A stretch of 64,000 bases of DNA from an uncultured Erythrobacter sp. Lineage in GTDB: Bacteria; Pseudomonadota; Alphaproteobacteria; Sphingomonadales; Sphingomonadaceae. Position numbers and translations under genes: made by a program. The notes under the pieces were generated by a model. That model made no database searches, was not told where the DNA came from, and saw only the letters and a list, made by a program, of their open reading frames with translations. The number at the start of each line of letters is the position of its first letter. Position 1 is the first letter of the stretch. Shown piece by piece: positions 17,454 through 26,019 of the stretch. The stretch lies in NCBI GenBank assembly GCA_947502305.1, contig CANMZA010000001.1:1302001-1366000 (forward strand), given 5' to 3'.

Positions 17454-18809
17454 CTATTTTAGTAGGACGAGTTCTTCTGCCATCGTCGGATGGATTGCAA
17501 CGGTTGCATCGAAATCGGCTTTCTTCAGACCCGCTTTCACCGCAACCGCCGCCGCTTGCATAATCTCCGGCGCTTCTGGTGCGATCATGTGGATGCCGAC
17601 GATCTTGTCATTCGCCGCATCGACAATCATTTTATACAATCCACGTTCACTGCGTCCGGCCACCACATTTTTCATGGGGCGGAAATCGGATTGGAACACT
17701 TTGATACTGCCCAAGGAATTGCGCGCCTCACCCTCGGTCATTCCGACCGACGCGATTGGCGGGTGACTGAACACGGCGCTTGGGATGCAGGAATGATCGA
17801 CGCAATAAGGTTCGACGCCGCCAAATGTGCTGTCGGCAAAGGCTTGGCCCTCGCGGATGGCAACCGGGGTCAATTGCACCCGGTCGGTCACATCGCCAAC
17901 GGCATAGATGTAATCGACATTGGTCTTTGAAAAATCATCGACCTTAATCTCGCCGCGCTTACCCAATTCAACGCCGACCTTGTCCAGGCCCAGCCCGTCA
18001 ATATTCGGGTTGCGGCCCGTCGCGATCATCACTTGATCAAAAACGCGCGGATCATGGCCAGTCATTTTCACCAGCAAAGTGCCGTCTTCTTGTTTACGCA
18101 CCCATTCAAATTCCACGTTAAAACAGAACTCGATCCCCTTCGTCAGAGAGATTTGCAAAAGCCGGTCACGCAAGGCGGCATCATAGCTGCGCAGGATAAC
18201 ATCGCTGCGATTGGCGATGGTGACTTTGCTGCCGAATTCATTGAAAATACCGGCAAATTCGTTCGCAATATAACCACCGCCCGCGATCAGAATACGCTTT
18301 GGCACTTCATCGAGGTGGAATGCTTCATTCGATGTGATCGCATGCTCATTGCCTTCAAATTCGGGCATGTGCGGACGCGCGCCGGTGGCGATTAGGATGT
18401 ATTTCGCGGTGATAACCTTGCCGCTCGCCAAAGTGATTTCGTGATCGCCGGTGATTTCCGCGCGTTCATTGAAAACAGTGACGCCGTGATTTTCCAGCGT
18501 TTCGTCGTAAAGCCCCTCAAGCCGGTCGATGTCCTTTTGCACATGATCGCGCAATTTGACCCAGTCAAAGCTCTTGCCCTCAATCGTCCAGCCAAATTGC
18601 TTTGCGTCTTCGAGGTCTTCGGCAAAATGGGCGCCGTAAACCAGCATCTTTTTCGGCACACAGCCGCGGATTACGCAGGTCCCGCCAACGCGGTATTCTT
18701 CGGCGGCGGCAACGCGCGCGCCATGCGCAGCAGCGACGCGGCTGGCGCGGGTGCCGCCCGAACCGATGCCAATAGTGAAAAGGTCGAAATCATATTGCGT
18801 GTCAGCCAT
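17454..18809 (-). CDS. gor: glutathione-disulfide reductase
   Basis: NADPH-dependent reduction of glutathione disulfide, cytoplasmic redox defence. 451 residues. The FAD motif is GIGSGGTRAS near the N-terminus, and the redox-active disulfide is GGTCVIRGCVPKK (about residues 44-56). The second Rossmann motif is ILIAGGGYIANEFAGIF, followed by NRSDVILRSYD; Arg after the strand fits NADPH. The C-terminal catalytic His is in ATVAIHPTMAEELVLL. The ATG at 18809 has AGGAG eight bases upstream; a TTG at 18866 would add an unrelated leader. It leads the SDR gene by 9 bp. Confidence 0.94.
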   Translation of the reverse strand: MADTQYDFDLFTIGIGSGGTRASRVAAAHGARVAAAEEYRVGGTCVIRGCVPKKMLVYGAHFAEDLEDAKQFGWTIEGKSFDWVKLRDHVQKDIDRLEGLYDETLENHGVTVFNERAEITGDHEITLASGKVITAKYILIATGARPHMPEFEGNEHAITSNEAFHLDEVPKRILIAGGGYIANEFAGIFNEFGSKVTIANRSDVILRSYDAALRDRLLQISLTKGIEFCFNVEFEWVRKQEDGTLLVKMTGHDPRVFDQVMIATGRNPNIDGLGLDKVGVELGKRGEIKVDDFSKTNVDYIYAVGDVTDRVQLTPVAIREGQAFADSTFGGVEPYCVDHSCIPSAVFSHPPIASVGMTEGEARNSLGSIKVFQSDFRPMKNVVAGRSERGLYKMIVDAANDKIVGIHMIAPEAPEIMQAAAVAVKAGLKKADFDATVAIHPTMAEELVLLK

Positions 18810-18904
18810 TTTGCGCGCTCCTATCGCTAAGCAGCCGCGTATGACGGTCTGCCTCTGAATTGCCAACCAGCAATACGCCCGCGCACCGTCAATGGTTACA
18901 CAGA

Positions 18905-19933
18905 TCAGCTTTCCAAGAAGCGCCCATAATCACGCAGCAGCTCGAACGCTTTCATATTTTCCAGCGTGATCCGGCTTTCATCCTCAATCCCCGTCAGGCG
19001 GTAGATCAGGCGCAAAATCGCCTTTTGCTGTGTCTCGCTCACCCCGACCAGGCTGATCAGCATATCGGGATTGTCATGTTCCAATTCATCAAACAGCATC
19101 GCGACATTCATCGGATCAAAGCCAAAGCCCAAGAAGCCGAGCCGTTTGCCGCGCGACATTTCTGATCGCAAATAGGATTGAAATTGGCGCGATCCGGCCC
19201 GCTGACTGGCGGTATAGATGCGTTTGGACAGGGCCACGATATTCTCTGGATCGGTATCGCCCCAAGTTGCGCCGTAATCCTCATCCCCTTGCCAAGGCAG
19301 GCGGCCCGCAACGCCGTACGGGTGCACAATCCTGAGGCGGTTCGCGACCAATTCGCAGGCTTCCTCGTACGTCATGCCGAATGCCCGCATCACCACCCAA
19401 GGCAGGTAATGTTCGATCGCGCGGTCATAATTGAAACACACGATCGACAGCTTCTCAAAACATTCCTCTGCCCGGGCGCGCGGTACGCCTTTCACGATCA
19501 ATTGCCCCAGTTGGAACAGCCAATTGTCATTGCCGCGCAAAGGCAATTCGCCCGGCCCGCGCGGTTCAGCGGCCATCGTGGATTTGGATTCGCCCTGCAG
19601 GGTGTAATAGACAATCGCCAATTTTCCGGCGGCAAGCACAGCGGGATCATGGCCATATTGTTCAAGGATCGCGTCAATCGACGTGCTGACCAAGGTGGCA
19701 TCGCGGATCGCCATCGCGCCTGCGACCAATTGTTCGTAGGTCAGATCAAGTTGACCCGCGACGCGTTGAAACAGGATCGAGAAATTGACCAGATCGCGCG
19801 ATTTGACTTCGGATTCGAGCCGTTCAAATTCAAACCCGCCAGCGATTTTGGCGAGCAGATCCGGCCCATCGGGCATCTCAACCTCGCGGTTGGCCCCCGC
19901 GCCGATAATCAGAGTGGTATCGGTTCTGATCAT
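18905..19933 (-). CDS. stand-alone SIR2-like domain protein
   Basis: 342 residues resembling the prokaryotic SIR2 family (SIR2_2-like) rather than protein deacetylases. The nucleotide loop is LIIGAGANREVEMPDG (about 8-23); TSIDAIL lies near 83; FNYDRAIEHYL near 170 matches the family N-Y-D motif; RIVHPYGVAGRLPW near 200 resembles the H-x-G motif; FLGFGFDPMNV near 285 gives the late glycine-rich strand. No zinc Cys quartet, membrane helix or second effector domain is visible. In defence systems such domains cleave NAD+; here the role is inferred only by family. The ATG is 1-6 bases from the T-run of a strong hairpin with no ribosome site, which is odd. Confidence 0.75.
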   Translation of the reverse strand: MIRTDTTLIIGAGANREVEMPDGPDLLAKIAGGFEFERLESEVKSRDLVNFSILFQRVAGQLDLTYEQLVAGAMAIRDATLVSTSIDAILEQYGHDPAVLAAGKLAIVYYTLQGESKSTMAAEPRGPGELPLRGNDNWLFQLGQLIVKGVPRARAEECFEKLSIVCFNYDRAIEHYLPWVVMRAFGMTYEEACELVANRLRIVHPYGVAGRLPWQGDEDYGATWGDTDPENIVALSKRIYTASQRAGSRQFQSYLRSEMSRGKRLGFLGFGFDPMNVAMLFDELEHDNPDMLISLVGVSETQQKAILRLIYRLTGIEDESRITLENMKAFELLRDYGRFLES

Positions 19934-19934
19934 G

Positions 19935-19977
19935 AAAAACGGCCTCTAATTGACGGAAGACGCCAGTTAGAGGCCGT
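19935..19977 (-). terminator. strong hairpin plus T-run directly before the SIR2-like gene
   Basis: An 11-bp perfect stem, ACGGCCTCTAA (19939-19949) with TTAGAGGCCGT (19967-19977), has a 17-base loop. On the minus strand it is followed by TTTT and then, after a C, by the ATG of the SIR2-like gene. It is the natural rho-independent terminator of the helicase gene, 69 bases downstream of its stop, and it leaves no room for a conventional leader of the next gene. Confidence 0.8.
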
Positions 19978-20045
19978 ATGCTTAATTTTCGCTTAGGCAG
20001 AGGGGCAGAACTTGTAAAAAATTGTCCTGCTGCCGGGGAAGCGGT

Positions 20046-21524
20046 TTACGCGCCGCTGGAGCGGTTTCCGCCGCCGCTTCTGCGTTGACCGCCGCCGGGA
20101 CGGCCACCGCCGCCGGGACGACCACCACCGCCACCAGGCCGGCCGCCGCCGCCATTTGGGCGACCTTTACGCGAAGGATGCTTAGCATTCGGGTTTTTGG
20201 GCCGTGCAGAACCGCCCTCGCCGCCGCCGCCTGCCGCACCTTTGCCGCCGCTGCGCTGTTTGCTGCCGCCGGTTGGACGCGGCTTTACCCGTTTTTGCGA
20301 GACGCGGTTTTGGCCCCGCGGTGCCGGTTTTGTCGGGCCGACCCCTTCCACCACAGCGCGGAAATTATCCGGCAGAGGCAGACGGTCCAGCTCTGCGCCG
20401 GTCGTCTTTTGAATATCTTTCAGATACGCGCGCTCATCCTCGGCACAAAAGGCAATCGCCACGCCGTCTTTGCCCGCGCGCGCCGTGCGACCAATGCGGT
20501 GCACATATTGTTCCGGCACATTGGGCAATTCGTAATTGATAACGTGGCTGACACCCGGAATATCAATCCCGCGCGCGGCAACATCTGTCGCGATCAAAAC
20601 GCGGGTCTTGCCTTTGCGAAATTCATCCAGCGCGCGTTGACGCTGCGGCTGGGATTTGTTGCCGTGGATGGCATTGGCCTGAATGCTGTGCTGCGCCAGT
20701 TTTTTGACCACCCGGTCCGCGCCGTGTTTGGTGCGGGTAAAGATCAACACCCGTTCCAATTCGCCCGGCGTATCGTGACGGCCCGACAGGATCATTTCGA
20801 GCAGAGCCTGCTTCTCATCCTGTTGAACCATATAGAGATATTGCTCGATCCGTTCCGCTGTCGTGCTTTCCGGCGTCACCGATACTTGCACCGGATTGTT
20901 GCAATATCCGGCAACCAATTCCTTGATCGCTTTGGGCATGGTGGCGCTGAAAAACAGCGTTTGGCGCTCTTTCGGTACCAGCTTGTTGATCGTGCGCAGC
21001 GCATGGATGAAGCCGAGGTCGAGCATTTGATCAGCCTCGTCCAAGACCAGCACTTCGACCGAGCCGAGATTGAACGCTTTTTGATCAATCAGATCAAGCA
21101 GACGGCCCGGTGTCGCCACCAGAATATCGGTGCCGCGATGCAATTTGTTGCGGTCTTTATTGACCGAAGTGCCGCCAACGATGACTTGCACTTTCAGGCC
21201 CGCCAACGCGCCATAATCCTTCGAACTGTCGGCGATTTGCACCGCCAATTCGCGCGTCGGGGCCAGCACCAACATGCGGCAGGATTTAAACGGAATGTTG
21301 TTATCCGAGGCGCGCAACCGGTCAATTGCGGGCAACATAAACGCCGCCGTTTTGCCGGTGCCGGTTTGGGCAATACCAAGCAGATCGCGCCCTTCGAGAA
21401 CCGGCGGGATCGCCTGTTCTTGGATCGGGGTCGGTACGGTGTAGCCTTTGAGGTCAAGCGCTTGGAGAACGGGCTGAGACAGCCCGAGGTCTTTAAATTC
21501 AACAGTTTCAGAAGATTGGGTCAT
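20046..21524 (-). CDS. DEAD-box RNA helicase with Gly/Arg-rich tail (RhlE/CsdA-like)
   Basis: ATP-dependent RNA remodelling. 492 residues. Q motif (FKDLGLSQPVLQAL...TPIQEQAIP), motif I AQTGTGKT, Ia PTRELAVQ, II DEAD, III SAT, IV-VI including ATDVAARGID and HRIGRTARAG are complete within the first 370 residues. The tail of about 100 residues is basic and ends with repeats of GGGGRPGGG type, an RGG-like RNA-binding region. Start taken at the ATG at 21524 (MTQSSETVEF); an ATG at 21536 is in frame and equally possible because no strong ribosome site is seen. It is monocistronic and ended by the hairpin at 19935-19977. Cold or ribosome-assembly roles are known for relatives. Confidence 0.92.
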   Translation of the reverse strand: MTQSSETVEFKDLGLSQPVLQALDLKGYTVPTPIQEQAIPPVLEGRDLLGIAQTGTGKTAAFMLPAIDRLRASDNNIPFKSCRMLVLAPTRELAVQIADSSKDYGALAGLKVQVIVGGTSVNKDRNKLHRGTDILVATPGRLLDLIDQKAFNLGSVEVLVLDEADQMLDLGFIHALRTINKLVPKERQTLFFSATMPKAIKELVAGYCNNPVQVSVTPESTTAERIEQYLYMVQQDEKQALLEMILSGRHDTPGELERVLIFTRTKHGADRVVKKLAQHSIQANAIHGNKSQPQRQRALDEFRKGKTRVLIATDVAARGIDIPGVSHVINYELPNVPEQYVHRIGRTARAGKDGVAIAFCAEDERAYLKDIQKTTGAELDRLPLPDNFRAVVEGVGPTKPAPRGQNRVSQKRVKPRPTGGSKQRSGGKGAAGGGGEGGSARPKNPNAKHPSRKGRPNGGGGRPGGGGGRPGGGGRPGGGQRRSGGGNRSSGA

Positions 21525-21714
21525 AGTGACTCGCATAATTTGCGAAGCGCGCACCCGGATTCGGGCCGCGGTCGCAGGGGTAAAAACCGCCCGCGTGAAA
21601 AGGGAAGTAGGGGAAATCTATCGAGATGTAGCCGGGGGGACTGGTGAAAGTCGCCGCTTCACGCTGGCTATTACGTCTCGTGTGGTGGCCAAATGGGCGC
21701 AGACGGGCGGAAAG

Positions 21715-22548
21715 TCAATTGCGAGCTTCAGGCTCTAAGTATCCATCCTGTGTCATCCACATGTTGAAATTGATCTCTCCGCTATACTGGCCGGGCGCCG
21801 GGCGGCCGCTTTCATCCAGCGCCGGTTCAAACGTCATATAACGCAGCAAAGGCCGGCACAGCGCAATCTCAGTGACGCGCATCCGGAAATCGCGGGACAA
21901 TTCGCACTGCGCCGGATTGCCCTGCGCATCTACGGTGAGTGTATAACCCAGTTTCTGCGAAAGCATCCCTTGGCGCGATGCCTCTCTGGTCAATTGACGA
22001 ATGCCGTCAAAGGCGATCAACACGGGATCTCTTGGAAAATTGGGCGGTGATGATGAAGGCAAAGTGTCCTCCACGCATTGCTGCATGCTCTCATACGCCT
22101 CGGCAAAGCCGGTCAGCGGAATGTGAGCATTCAAACCCGGCGCAGCGAGCGAAAAGTGATCTTCCTCCGCCGCCAATTCGGCAAACCGCGCGATCGGACC
22201 GGAAACGCTATCCGCCCCTGCCCAACGGTGCGCTCTGCGTTCAAACGCTTCTTGCGGACCAGCGAGCAACACTGATCCCGCCTCCGTTCGCGCATAGATT
22301 TCTGGGACTTGGCCTTCGGTGAATTCAACCGCAGCCAAAAATGTGCCGTAAACGCGGTGATCACTGCGCGATGACCGTGAGAGGCCCAGAAATACGGTCC
22401 GGTCCGGCTCGTCAAATTCGACCGCGCACTCACCGCCTCCTGGATCCGCGCTCCACGTGCCAGCCACGGGGCTGTCTGAAGCCGCCGCAGGGGTGGCAAC
22501 ACAGCCAGCCGCAATCAATAATGCCGCGAAAAAACGCTTACCAAGCAT
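21715..22548 (-). CDS. secreted protein with TonB C-terminal-like domain (paralogue 1)
   Basis: 277 residues with a signal peptide (about 1-24, ending TPAAASD). A unique central region follows. The C-terminal ~90 residues read YTLTVDAQGNPAQCEL, then FRMRVTEIALCRPLL and MTFEPALDESGRPAPGQYS. This is the beta-alpha-beta pattern of TonB C-terminal domains with two cysteines, but no transmembrane anchor or Pro-rich spanner is present. The same domain occurs in the next gene (22566-23204) and twice in 27792-28382. An ATG at 22548 is preferred to the TTG at 22551. It lies 17 bp after the second paralogue, so they form an operon. Function unknown. Confidence 0.7.
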   Translation of the reverse strand: MLGKRFFAALLIAAGCVATPAAASDSPVAGTWSADPGGGECAVEFDEPDRTVFLGLSRSSRSDHRVYGTFLAAVEFTEGQVPEIYARTEAGSVLLAGPQEAFERRAHRWAGADSVSGPIARFAELAAEEDHFSLAAPGLNAHIPLTGFAEAYESMQQCVEDTLPSSSPPNFPRDPVLIAFDGIRQLTREASRQGMLSQKLGYTLTVDAQGNPAQCELSRDFRMRVTEIALCRPLLRYMTFEPALDESGRPAPGQYSGEINFNMWMTQDGYLEPEARN

Positions 22549-22565
22549 CAAGCGCGGCGCTTGAA

Positions 22566-23204
22566 TTAGAGGCGCTCCAGCATTTCCTGATACGAAATGC
22601 GCGAGGAATAATTGCCCTCAATCGCGGCGCCTTCGGCGTTATGCGCAGGCTCAAATGTGTGATGCGCCATCAGGACTTCGCACAAGGTGTCCGAAACGCG
22701 GCGCATGCGGAATGTTTCGGTCAATTCGCATCCGGTCGCTTTGCCTTCTGCATCGACGGTCAGGTTGTAGGCGATGTGAGAGCGCCAGATGCGCAGACGG
22801 CGCGACGTTTTCATCAGTTCAAAATCGCCATCCCACGACACCAATTGAACCGGCGCCGCACCCTGCGCAGCCTCTGCCGCAGCTTCATCAAGCGCGCTCG
22901 CATCATCGGCGCGGATGTCGATAATCCGAGCCGCGACGCGCTCTTCGCCCGCTTCGTCGATTTGTGCCTCAGCCGCAGCTTCGATCTCAGCGACCGGCGT
23001 GGCGGTTTCTACTGCGGTTTCTACTTCTGTTTCCATTTGAGCCCCAGCCCCGGCCTCAGCCTCAACCGCGACCGCCACTTCCGCCCGAACCGCTTCGACT
23101 GCGCCTGTTTCGGCCTCGGCCACACCCTCATCAACCACCGCCGCCGGAACAGGAGTGAGCATCAAGGCTGCGGCAGGCGCAGTGGCAATAGCAAGCAGGT
23201 TCAT
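22566..23204 (-). CDS. secreted protein with TonB C-terminal-like domain (paralogue 2)
   Basis: 212 residues. After a short hydrophobic leader (LLAIATAPAAALML) comes a long acidic, Ala/Val/Glu-rich low-complexity spacer (to about residue 95). The C-terminal domain reads YNLTVDAEGKATGCEL, FRMRRVSDTLCEVL and HHTFEPAHNAEG...GNYSSRISY. It aligns well by eye with the neighbouring paralogue, including both cysteines. The spacer could cross the periplasm as Pro-rich regions do in TonB. The ATG at 23204 has AAGG 8 bases upstream. No partner ExbB/ExbD is present. Confidence 0.68.
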   Translation of the reverse strand: MNLLAIATAPAAALMLTPVPAAVVDEGVAEAETGAVEAVRAEVAVAVEAEAGAGAQMETEVETAVETATPVAEIEAAAEAQIDEAGEERVAARIIDIRADDASALDEAAAEAAQGAAPVQLVSWDGDFELMKTSRRLRIWRSHIAYNLTVDAEGKATGCELTETFRMRRVSDTLCEVLMAHHTFEPAHNAEGAAIEGNYSSRISYQEMLERL

Positions 23205-23525
23205 AGAGGAAGCCTTTGAGAAGGGAGCGTTAGGGATTGCGACAAGCGATCAAACTACGCAGATTTGCCGAAAGTGCAAATATGACTCGGATGCTGCGCC
23301 GCAGCGAAATTAGAATATAGTGACCGGACGCCGTGCGTTGTAAAATTACCTCTCCCCGATTGATTAGATCGTGAATCGGGAGAATCATGCCAAACACGGT
23401 TAACAATCGTGCACGGGTAAATTCCAAGAAACCCGTAGCGCATCGCCGGTATTTGTTCACATTTACAACAGGTAAGTTGAACACCGCTTGAAGCGTTCGC
23501 GCGGCGCTCCAAAGGACAACTCGTT
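23205..23525. other. intergenic region between pgi and the TonB-C-like pair
   Basis: About 320 bp with no convincing gene. Short open frames exist on the minus strand, but they have no ribosome site or recognisable product. A nearly perfect inverted repeat, TCTCCCCGATT (23350-23360) against AATCGGGAGA (23374-23383), has one bulged C and lies about 145-175 bases past the pgi stop. It may be a terminator without a T-run, or a regulatory element for the genes downstream. The promoter of paralogue 2 must lie here. Confidence 0.4.
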
Positions 23526-25085
23526 TTAAAGCCCCGCAGCGGCCATCAAAGCCGCCGTGCTGGCGTCAAATTCGCCCTCGCCGCTCTCAATGCTCTTCGC
23601 CATGGCCTTGCCCAATTCCACCCCGAATTGATCGAATGGGTTAATCCCCATCAACACCGCGCTGGCAAAGGTACGGTGTTCATGAAAAGCAATCAGAGCC
23701 CCAAATGACGCCGCGTCGAGGTCATCCAGCAGGAACATCGCCGAGGGCCGGTCGCCGGGATAATGGCGCGCCAGATCGCCGGACGCTTTGCCCGCCATCA
23801 ACGCCGCCCCTTGCGCCAGACAATTCATCAACAAACTGCGATGATGCGCCGGATCCAGATCGTCCCCCGGCGCGATTGCTGCGATAAAATCCACGGGGAT
23901 CAGATGCGTGCCCTGATGCAGCAATTGGAACACCGCATGTTGTGCATCGGTGCCCACCCCGCCCCATGTGACCGGAGCGGTCGGCCCGGCTACCGGCGCG
24001 CCGTCTGCATCTGCGCTTTTGCCATTACTCTCCATCTCCAATTGTTGAAGATAATCCGGCAGCATCGCCAAACGTTCATCATAGGCGAAAACCGCGCGCG
24101 TCTGGCATCCGCGAATGCGCGAATAATACAGATCACCAAATGCCGCGAGCAATGGCCCATTGGCGCGGCCTTGCGCTTCTCTGAAATGCGTGTCGATTGC
24201 CTGAGCGCCCGCCAGCATCGCGGAATAATCGTCCATCCCGACCGCCATCGCAACCGGGAAACCAATGCTGGACCACAAGGAATACCGCCCGCCGACACTC
24301 TCAGGAAATGGCAGGATGCGCGTTTCATCAACGCCCCATTCCACCGCCGCCTCTGGGTTCGCCGTCAGCGCCACGACCCGGCCGCCCGGATCCGCGACAT
24401 CGTTTTTGGCCAGCCATTGCAGCGCGCTCGCCGCATTGGTCATTGTTTCGGTTGTGGTGAACGTCTTTGACGCCACCGCGATCAACGTTGTCGCCGGATC
24501 GCAGGCGGCGAAGGCTTGTTCCAGCGCCAGCCCATCAATGTTCGACACAACATGCACATCGACCAGCGCCAGATCGCGCGTCAGAGCATCAATCGCCAAG
24601 GCCGGGCCAAGCGCCGATCCGCCGATCCCGATATGAATCACATGTTTGATCGGCCCCAGCGCGCCATCATGGATCGCGCCCACCAGCATGCCCATCCGCG
24701 CCAGCAGCGCCTCAGCCTCTTCAACATCGGTGTCCGTCCCGCTGCCGCGCATTGCGCCGTGAGTGGCCGCGCGCCCTTCTGTCGGGTTCACAACGCCGCC
24801 GCTGAACAAGGCATCGCGCGCCGCATCAAAACCGGTCGCTTGCGCCAATTCCTCAAAACCATCGAGGATCGCGCCGTCCAAATGCGTCTTTGACCAATCC
24901 AGCAACATGCCGATCTCGCCAAGCTCGCCCAAATCCGCCTCGATCCGCTGACTCATCGCTGCGACGCGGGCCGCGCCGCCTTGGGCGTCATGGGAAAAAA
25001 GCTCAGACAAAGTCCGCTCTGGCAATTCAGCCAATCGGCTTTGCAAGCGATCCCATGCGGCGGATACAGTCATATTTTCGGTCAC
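23526..25085 (-). CDS. pgi: glucose-6-phosphate isomerase
   Basis: Interconverts glucose-6-phosphate and fructose-6-phosphate. 519 residues, a normal bacterial length. HIGIGGSALGPALA near residue 148 is the sugar-phosphate loop, followed by VASKTFTTTETMTNA. The signature GGRYSLWSSIGFPVAMAVG (about 285-303) and the late LLHQGTHLIPVDFI (catalytic His) are present, and GINPFDQFGVELGK near the end contains the catalytic Lys. The GTG at 25085 has AAAGGGG eight bases upstream and is preferred; an ATG at 25073 is the alternative. Divergent from lepB over a 64-bp gap. Confidence 0.96.
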   Translation of the reverse strand: MTENMTVSAAWDRLQSRLAELPERTLSELFSHDAQGGAARVAAMSQRIEADLGELGEIGMLLDWSKTHLDGAILDGFEELAQATGFDAARDALFSGGVVNPTEGRAATHGAMRGSGTDTDVEEAEALLARMGMLVGAIHDGALGPIKHVIHIGIGGSALGPALAIDALTRDLALVDVHVVSNIDGLALEQAFAACDPATTLIAVASKTFTTTETMTNAASALQWLAKNDVADPGGRVVALTANPEAAVEWGVDETRILPFPESVGGRYSLWSSIGFPVAMAVGMDDYSAMLAGAQAIDTHFREAQGRANGPLLAAFGDLYYSRIRGCQTRAVFAYDERLAMLPDYLQQLEMESNGKSADADGAPVAGPTAPVTWGGVGTDAQHAVFQLLHQGTHLIPVDFIAAIAPGDDLDPAHHRSLLMNCLAQGAALMAGKASGDLARHYPGDRPSAMFLLDDLDAASFGALIAFHEHRTFASAVLMGINPFDQFGVELGKAMAKSIESGEGEFDASTAALMAAAGL

Positions 25086-25149
25086 CCATCAAACCCCTTT
25101 GCGTAAACCCCCTTTGCGTAGGGTGTGGCCGCGAGTAAGGGGGGCGGCG

Positions 25150-26019
25150 ATGAATGTTAAGACCCAATCTTCCGATGGTGCGCAAATGCCCGAAACCGAA
25201 ACCGCCCCGATTGGCGAGGAGGGTGAGAAGCAAGAGAGCTTTTTGAGCTTCTTGTGGTTCCTCACCAAATTGCTTTTGGCGGTTCTGCTGTTCCGCAGTT
25301 TTGTGTTTTCGCCCTTTTCGATCCCGTCTGAAAGCATGTTGCCGCGTCTGTGGAACGGCGATTATTTGCTTGCAGCCAAATGGCCTTACGGTTTTTCCGA
25401 TTATTCTTTGCCCTTTAGCGCGCCGCTGATCCCGGGCCGATTGCTCAGCGGAGAGCCAGAGCGCGGCGATGTCGTGATCTTCAAACACCCGGTTGATAAG
25501 ACCGATTATATCAAACGCGTCATCGGCTTGCCGGGCGACAGTGTCGCTTTGGTGGATGGCCAAATCATGCTCAACGGCGAATTGGTCACGCGTGAGGTGC
25601 GCTCTGATTTTGAAATACCGATGTCGATCAACACATCATGCGCATGGGGCGGCGAAGAGGTCATTGCCGAGGCCGGCGCGAATGCGGGCAGCAGCGTGTG
25701 CCGCTATTCCCGGTTCCGCGAAACTCTGCCCAGCGGGCGCAGTTATGATGTGCTCGATTTCGGCAATGTTCCCGCCGACAGTTATCCGCCCAAGATCATT
25801 CCAGAAGGGCACATGTTCGTCCTGGGCGATAATCGCGATAATTCACGCGACAGCCGGTTTGAAGCGCGCAGCGGCGACGCCGTCGGGATCGTGTCGCAAG
25901 ACAATCTGGTGGGACAGGCAAGCATCATCATCTGGTCCACCGACGGCAGCGCGGAATGGATAAAACCGTGGACATGGTTCACCGCCGCCCGCTGGGGCCG
26001 GATCGGCTATACGATATGA
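25150..26019 (+). CDS. lepB: signal peptidase I
   Basis: Membrane-bound endopeptidase that removes signal peptides of exported proteins. 289 residues. A charged cytoplasmic N-terminus and one clear membrane helix (about residues 36-56, FLSFLWFLTKLLLAVLLF) precede the catalytic Ser in PSESMLPRLWNGD. The catalytic Lys is in YIKRVIGLPGD, and box E is GDNRDNSRDSR. The ATG at 25150 has AAGGGGGG five bases upstream; the earlier GTG-type start would extend into the divergent promoter. Its stop overlaps the rnc start (ATGA). Confidence 0.96.
   Translation: MNVKTQSSDGAQMPETETAPIGEEGEKQESFLSFLWFLTKLLLAVLLFRSFVFSPFSIPSESMLPRLWNGDYLLAAKWPYGFSDYSLPFSAPLIPGRLLSGEPERGDVVIFKHPVDKTDYIKRVIGLPGDSVALVDGQIMLNGELVTREVRSDFEIPMSINTSCAWGGEEVIAEAGANAGSSVCRYSRFRETLPSGRSYDVLDFGNVPADSYPPKIIPEGHMFVLGDNRDNSRDSRFEARSGDAVGIVSQDNLVGQASIIIWSTDGSAEWIKPWTWFTAARWGRIGYTI

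Noticed and set aside
20022-21647. A long plus-strand open frame antisense to the DEAD-box helicase gene
   Set aside because: The product is Arg/His/Phe-rich with no domain, while the helicase on the other strand has every motif.
23230-23512. Small minus-strand open frames of about 85 codons between pgi and the TonB-C-like pair
   Set aside because: Two overlapping frames of equal length, no ribosome site, no recognisable product and typical of intergenic DNA.
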